From contig OX485807.1 of the NCBI GenBank assembly GCA_950295325.1, forward strand, positions 22,973,666 through 23,037,665: 64,000 nt of DNA, written 5' to 3'. Source of the stretch: Polytrichum commune. Taxonomy: Eukaryota > Streptophyta > Polytrichopsida > Polytrichales > Polytrichaceae. The notes under the pieces are model-generated. The model was not told the DNA's origin. It was given only the letters and a program-made list of their open reading frames with translations, and did no database searches. The position numbers and the translations under genes were made by a program. This document shows, one piece after another, positions 57,941-64,000 of this stretch; position 1 is the first letter of the stretch; each line of letters begins with the position of its first letter.

Positions 57941-58818
57941 AATGTGTTAAAACACACACAACCCTCTCCTCTAACTTAGTCCTTGGACTAGACATTGTGC
58001 ACGAGGAGTCTTACTACATATTATAACAATGCATCCTCACATTACTACCGTCACAGGAGTAATGAGGGTGCCTTGTTTAATGCCCATAAAAGATCAACAT
58101 GTGTATAATATCGGACAAAGCAATGACCGTATTATGTCGAAAGCTCGCTACGGTCTATAATCAATGTGCTCGTGTCAAATGAGGACATGGCACGTCTGCA
58201 AGATTATACAACAATGTGTTAAAACACACACAACCACCTCCTCTAACATGACATGGACATGCCAACATTTACAATTGTCAAATTTAGTCGTTGGACTAGA
58301 TATTATACACGAGGAGCCCTGCTACATATTATAGCAATGCATCCTCATGACACTACTTTCACAATAGTGATGAGGGTAATTGTTGAATGCCCATAGAAGA
58401 GCAACACATGTATAATATCGGACAAAGCAATGACCGTATCACGTCGAAAGCTCGCTACATTCTATAATCAATGTGCTCGTGTCAAATGAGGACATGGCAC
58501 GTCTGCAAGATTATACATAAATGTGTTAAAACACACACAACCCTCTCTTCTAACGTGACATGAACATGCCAACATTTACAATTGTCAAATTTAGTTGTTA
58601 GACTAGATATTGTACACGAGGAGCCATGCTACACACTATAGCAATGCATCTTCATGACACTACTTTCACAATAGTGATGAGGGTAATTGTTTAATGCCCA
58701 TAGTAGAGCAACACGTGTATAATATCGGACAAAGCAATGACCGTATCACGTCGAGAGCTCGCTACGGTCTATAACCAATGTGCTCATGTCCAATGAGGAC
58801 ATGGCACGTGTGCAAGAT
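57941..58818. repeat. Three-copy tandem array, unit about 270-310 bp
   Basis: AATGTGTTAAAACACACACA starts copies at 57941, 58213 and 58520. Shared blocks are CACGAGGAG, TAGCAATGCATC, ATAATATCGGACAAAGCAAT, GACCGTAT and GGACATGGCACG(T)(C)TGCAAG. Copy 1 is about 35 bp shorter because it lacks the segment with GACATGCCAACATTTACAAT present in copies 2 and 3. No open frame runs through the array. A diverged single copy lies at 8541-8715. Confidence 0.9.
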
Positions 58819-60035
58819 TTGAGGTGGCCGGTAGTATGATGTATTGAGCAAACAAGTTAGTTCATTCTTATCTTGGATTCCATGTGGGTGGATGAGGTTT
58901 CACTTGTGTGATGGATCTCCTTAAACTCATTGAATGGGGAGATGAAAATGCAGTGTATGTTGGAAAGGCCTTCAACCAAAGGGCAAGCTCAATTTCACCA
59001 CAGACCCTTCATCCATAATGGACAAGTTTACATAGACACCACCACGCTCCGGTCGGATAAACCAAGTCAAACATGATGGTACCAAATGTGCAGATAGAGA
59101 ACAAAATTAGACTGGGACATGGGAATTGCTCGATCACAATAAGAAACAGCATGCAGCTCGTGCTCCTAATCCAGTATATAAATGTTGGAATTCTTTGCAA
59201 ATGTGGGGGGAATTAGGTGGACTAAGAATAATAAGTGGATGGAAAACGGTAGTTCTGTGCAGCATTCTTCTTTCATAAAGAAGGCTTCCTATCTGTGGGT
59301 TGCCATTCTTTGATTTCCTATCCATTCAAGTTGTTTGTGTTACTTGAGTGTGGACTGAGATAAGGTTTATACCTAGTGCTTCTTGCGGTAGCTCTTACCT
59401 TTCCAAGGTAGCACAATGAAACACTATGATGCTTGGAGGGTTTCATTTAAGATGGGCTGCCAAGGTCACAAATCTCGTCGTTTACCTGACCAGCTCTAAA
59501 AGAAGACACCAACTCTGCAGATTGGGGATGACACATCCTCCCCCACCCCAACCACATCGAAGGCCCAGGAGAAACTGTCTCAAACCTAAAGGCTTCTTCC
59601 TTCCTCAGTTGGGCTTCAGGAGAGGCGTTGTGGACCTTCTGGGGAGATTTTAGCAAACTGCTATAGAATGAGATTAATAGGAGGGTAAGTATGGGGTTCA
59701 GATATTGAGCTTGAATCCTGAGACAGCTTGCGCTCCAGATTGCAGATACAAATGTAGACGTGGTTGTGCACCTAGCCTGGGAGATTCTAGCTCTCTAATA
59801 GAGTAAAAAGTGCATCCAGCATGATGGTAATGGAGGATCAACACCTCAACTTGTTGCTGCTTGATCTCGTAGAGTATTCAAGTATCATACTTTACCTTTG
59901 TGATGCCACTATGCATGGAGGGGATTTGTTTATAGATTCATAGATAAAATGGAAGCTGGTATGATGGAGTGGCAGTGTGGCCTGGGTTGCCAAGGTATGG
60001 GGAATCAATCACAAAGATGCAAATGGGGAGCAACC
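58819..60035 (-). other. Spacer and probable 3' untranslated region of the CPL3-like gene
   Basis: The part nearest 60 kb is less AT-rich and fits a 3' untranslated region on the minus strand. Frames at 59426-59656 have no family resemblance. Confidence 0.4.
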
Positions 60036-63000
60036 CTAGGGTGGGACGGGAAAATCCTGCTCATTTGCACGTCGATACAATAATGCCGAAGCCTCGAGCC
60101 TGCATTTGTGGAAATCAACAGTCAGCAAATGTTCGAGAAAGCAAACACCTGCATGACTTTCCACTGTCAGTAAATGTAATCCGAACTTCACAGAAAACTT
60201 TTGTCACAGGGTACCATCTTACCATGTAGGTCGAACGACTGGTCTACCAGTTGCCGATGCCCAATTAACCTGCAAAACCAGGTCAAAGCTTAGACAAAGG
60301 AACTGTCATGCAACACAGGGCCTACTCCCGAACTAACCGAAAGGCCAGACTTGAAAAGCCAAACTCAACAGAAAGAGGAGTCTCAGAAAATGTCACAAAG
60401 GTTACCTTGTCAGTACCAAGAGAAATAGCAACAACATGAGTGACCTTGTCATTAATATTAAGACAGCAGGTAGCTCCAAATTGTTCAGCCATCCGCCACA
60501 GTGGATGCACATGTGGATTTGCTTCTCCAACAGGGAAAATACGGCTGAATAATACGCAGCAGCCAGCTAACACCTGGCGCTGCTCTGCAGCAAGAATGGC
60601 ACGCACATCCACTTCTCGCAGCCTCTTGTTGCTAAAGAACCGCTTATGGATCCTATCTATAACCTGCATGATGTAGACAAACATTTCAATGTTGTTACTT
60701 AGAAGTTGACATATCCAACACACTACTGATGCATATTATTTTATCCTGCTTCGTTTCGCACAGCAAAGAAAACCTTGAGATCCTGCAAACAGACTTTGTG
60801 TAATCTCAAAATCGTATCTATCATAAAATTGTGGCAGTGTCAGGGGGGCGAGGGGGGGGGGGCTGCCTCACCACCTGGAGCATATGATTTATAGCATGGT
60901 TGCAGGTATTAGAGAACAAAAACAATAAAACTTGATAAACAAATAATTGCTCATGTTGATGAAGCCAACCGCCAAAGTAGATGCAAGCATGCCGTCTGCT
61001 GGTCTTTCATCATGACCTACTTCCAACAATGATGGGCCTGGTAGCCCAAACTGACGCCTGCTGCATGGGAAATACATGTACCTGCAGGGTAGACAGGAAA
61101 AAACTTTCAGATATTTACAAACACCTTCTGGTCAGTGTTTTGCAAGCAGATTGACAATGTATCTGCTTCAGCACCTGGTAAAGACAAACATTCTAGATAT
61201 AAATTCTGTCAATGTCTCCGAAATAACGATAGATTCAATGGTCTTCTGATCCTTCTGGACAATTACCGTTCAACAACAATGAGATTCTCCCTATGATGCG
61301 GCCAAACACGGGCTGAGTCATCAATGATCACAACTGCAGACTCCATTCCCAACACTCCATCCAAATCCTTGCTTTTGGGTAGCTTATCATCACTGTCAAC
61401 AACATCACCTCCATCACCTTTTGAAATAACCCGTTCTGCAAATAAGGTCCCTGTGGGATCTAATAGCTTTGCCATTTCTGTTGCATAGGCTTTGTTGCCC
61501 ATGGTGTACACATGCAACTCGTAGAGCTCACTTGCCTGGAAGGAACAAATGGTCAGTTAGGATGCACTTCACCAGGGAGGGCAAACTTCAAGTATAACCA
61601 AGTAACAATCTAAACAAACAGAAATGTTGACCTTCATATGTGGTTGAAAATAAAAATAGAAAATTGATTGAGATCGTCTTAGTGAATATTGCTGCAAACC
61701 TTTGCAAGAAAATTCCATATGCCAGGCCGCAACTTAGTCCACATGCCCATGTGAGAAAATCTGTACAACTCTCGTTTTGTATTGCCTTCCTTACTAGCCC
61801 TGCTTCGCTCCAGGTTTTCAGCAGCACGAAGACGCGTCTCCCACTCTGGTTCAATCTCTACAAACTGTCCACACCTTTCCCATATTAGCACCTGAAATAT
61901 ATCCTCCACTTTACTCGTCCATGCCACTTACAACTATTTAAGGTGCAGGACTACTTATTCACGGATGACTAGCAGACCATTGGACAGTGAGAAAATCATT
62001 CCACCTACACCTTCCCAAATTCATTCACATTGTAGAAATTTTGGCAGAAGAGATTTAATTGCACTAACAAATGGCACTCCGCCCTTTAACCTAACCATTA
62101 CCTTTGCAGAGTTGAGTAGAGTATGGTCAAGATCAAGCACTAGACAGAGCTTGCCAGCACTAAACATTCGATCTTGTTCCTCCATGCGTCGTTTTCTTTC
62201 ACTTTGTATGGCTAGCCTTTCTGCATCATCTAAGTTTCCCAACAACTGCTCCAAGTCTGGATGCAGTTCATTACCACCCCAGTGATTAGGTCCTAATTGA
62301 GGTTTGCGAGACGAAGGGTCCTCAGACTCCAAACCATCTGCATCACTCCCTGGATTGATCTCTCCAGCAATGACAGTGCTTTGCTTTACTGAGTCCATGT
62401 CCCCAGTTTTGATTCTTTCCCTGCTCTTCTCATTAATGTTCATGTCCTCTGCAGCAGAACTAGGGTTCACTCCATTGAGGTTTGAAGGGCCCTCCAACGG
62501 ACTTTGTGTATACCCTAGATTCGCTGACAACTGAATTTGAGGAGTTGGATGTAACTTTGAAGGTGATGGGCTGCGCTTTCTAGCAACAGCCCCTGGCTCA
62601 TGTACGGGGTCAATTTGACTGATGCCATTCTCCTTCTGCACAGAGAGTTCTAGAAGAGCTCGACGTGGGTCCCTAGGTCTCATCCGAGGCTTTCCACCAT
62701 CGTCAGCTTGTTCCTCCAGCTTCAATGTCCGTACGCTAATAGAATCACTGACTTCATTTTCAATTGTCTTTGAAGATGGTCTTAAACCTGCAACCTCAGA
62801 TGAAGAATTGTCCCTAGGCACATCAGTGCTCCTAATCACAGCTCCTGCAGAATCTAAATCTGTGCCTTGTTTCCTCTCCACATTGATAGGACTCTCCGTA
62901 TCTATATCCATAGCTTGTATGTCACTGTTCTCTTGACTCGAAGACAGAGTTGTATGGTCCTCCAGCCAGCCACCAATCGCCAATCCTGCTGCAGAGGGTT

Positions 63001-64000
63001 CTGATCCCAACAGTCCACTATTGGATCCTGCCATTTTCAACCGCTTACTTGTGTCTATTTCATGACTGTAACCCTCTCCTTCCCGTTTTCTACTTGTCAC
63101 AAAAGGCCCACTCTGTGTCGATGTAGGCCACGGGTACTTCAATTGACCATTGGGGTGCTGAGGATAATCATTCACCTCCATATATTCGTTACGTAACTGT
63201 TGCCTTCGTGGGTCTCGACTCCTCAAGCTTGCCAACACAGGACCAGAACCTTGGTGGCTCTTAGGTTGCTCAAAATTTAATGCCTGATCCTGGTCCACAG
63301 GCATAGCCATACCCATTGGCACTGATGCGTAGTGAACTCTTCCAGTTTCATCAACATGTGTGTTCAAGGTCGTGTAGAAAGGTCTGGCAGTTAAGGGCAC
63401 TGCACTTAAAGGTTTTGGAAGTGGAAGAAGAGGTTTCTGCCTTAAAGAAGTCAACTCAGTCAGAACAGGAGGAGGAAGGGGAAGAGGAGGAGAGATCTCT
63501 ACTTCTTTGTTGTTTTTATCATCCTCCTCATCAGGAGTTGGGCTTGGAAGTCGAAAATTTGACATTTTAATATGTGGGATGTTGACAATTGCACTCTCTG
63601 TGCTGGATAAAGGGAAACCTCTTTCATCTGCTTTCACAGTTTTCCGGACAGCACTGGTGTAAACTGAAGGATTTGCATGAGGGGGGCTCATAGCCTCCCA
63701 ATCTTCCTCCAGGTAGCCATGTCTGTAGGGTGTTCTTGTATTTTGCATGACATTTTTGTTCTTAATTTCCACTGTTTTGTTCTTATGTTCCACCCACTCT
63801 AAGTTGTAGTGGGGATTTGAGGCCATTTTCTGCTTATTTTCCACAGCTGTAGGCATCCACTCATTATATGCATGGTTTAAGGAATTTGGGGCGCTGATAT
63901 GAAAACTGCCGTGCCCATTTGCCTGTCCTTGAACTCCTGAGTCCTTTGCAGAATGGGAACGTCCTGAATAACCAGGAGGCAACCCAGGTGACATAGATTG
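60036..64000 (-). CDS. CPL3: CPL3-like RNA polymerase II CTD phosphatase (3' part, seven exons)
   Basis: This is a FCP1-type phosphatase that removes phosphates from the heptad tail of RNA polymerase II; plant CPL3 acts in the nucleus and modulates stress and immune transcription. The gene runs off the right edge (frame open through 64000). Exons in order: >64000-62102, 61864-61700, 61535-61267, 61081-60970, 60663-60406, 60269-60223, 60099-60036; 937 residues are visible. The first exon encodes a long, low-complexity N-terminal region with repeated RPRDPRRALLEL and RSRDPRRQQLRNEY boxes. The FCP1 homology domain starts LCLVLDLDHTLLNSAK (DxDxT motif), with HMGMWTKLRPGIWNFL, ELHVYTMGNKAYATEMAKLL and VVIIDDSARVWPHH. 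A BRCT domain follows (VLAGCCVLFSRIFPVGE, HPLWRMAEQFGA, THVVAISLGTDK). The final small exons give VNWASATGRPVVRPTW and LEASALLYRRANEQDF. All junctions are in frame. CPL3 fits better than CPL1/2 because of the BRCT and the long N terminus; the close paralogue CPL4 is shorter. Confidence 0.93.

Noticed and set aside
1-64000. CRISPR arrays, operons or prokaryotic-type systems
   Set aside because: The genes have spliceosomal introns and plant homologues, and the tandem repeats lack the short regular repeat-spacer pattern.

Overview
This is nuclear DNA of a land plant. Four genes have plant-type GT-AG introns and encode recognisable plant proteins, and the space between them is AT-rich and full of small DNA transposons. 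An embedded fragment of plastid rps11 has wording (ENAIR..., [13 protein letters not shown]) that reminds me of bryophyte, lycophyte or fern plastids more than flowering plants. A seedless plant, perhaps a moss, is my best guess; I could not test it.

Layout. 0-11.5 kb holds no gene: dispersed repeats, a 357-bp Mutator-type foldback element (5242-5598) and a shuffled nuclear insertion of plastid 16S, 23S and rps11 pieces (5746-6220). 11.5-14.1 kb (minus) is a four-exon TRAPPC6/Trs33 vesicle-tethering subunit. 15-19.3 kb holds a 350-bp tandem duplication, a hAT-type MITE with 8-bp target duplication (17785-18131) and a CACTA-type MITE (18996-19311). 21.5-28.7 kb holds two unrelated PIF/Harbinger units. 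The first has an apparently intact MYB/trihelix-like ORF1 converging on a transposase with one in-frame stop. The second, bounded by 60-bp inverted repeats, has an intact 411-aa DDE transposase diverging from an ORF1 with one in-frame stop. 29.7-34.5 kb is a cluster of Harbinger-like MITEs, one beside a tandem copy of its own empty target site. 36.4-40.5 kb (plus) is a six-exon secreted EGF-like protein with a probable GPI tail. 44.5-49.5 kb (plus) is a complete ten-exon RPN10/PSMD4, the ubiquitin receptor of the 26S proteasome. 50-60 kb is gene-poor, with a short telomere-like tract and a ~300-bp tandem array. 60.0 kb to the right edge (minus) is the 3' part of a CPL3-like RNA polymerase II CTD phosphatase (FCP1 catalytic domain plus BRCT), whose 5' end lies outside the window.

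The four host genes are separate housekeeping or cell-surface genes with no operon-like relation. The mobile DNA forms a second layer: autonomous-looking Harbinger genes, non-autonomous MITEs with TTA/TAA duplications that such transposases could mobilise, and MITEs of other superfamilies. I saw no convincing novel system. The most unusual items are the reciprocal decay of the two Harbinger pairs, the plastid mosaic, and two in-phase alternative last exons in the EGF-like gene. Exon boundaries were placed by hand from splice consensus, reading frame and family knowledge.
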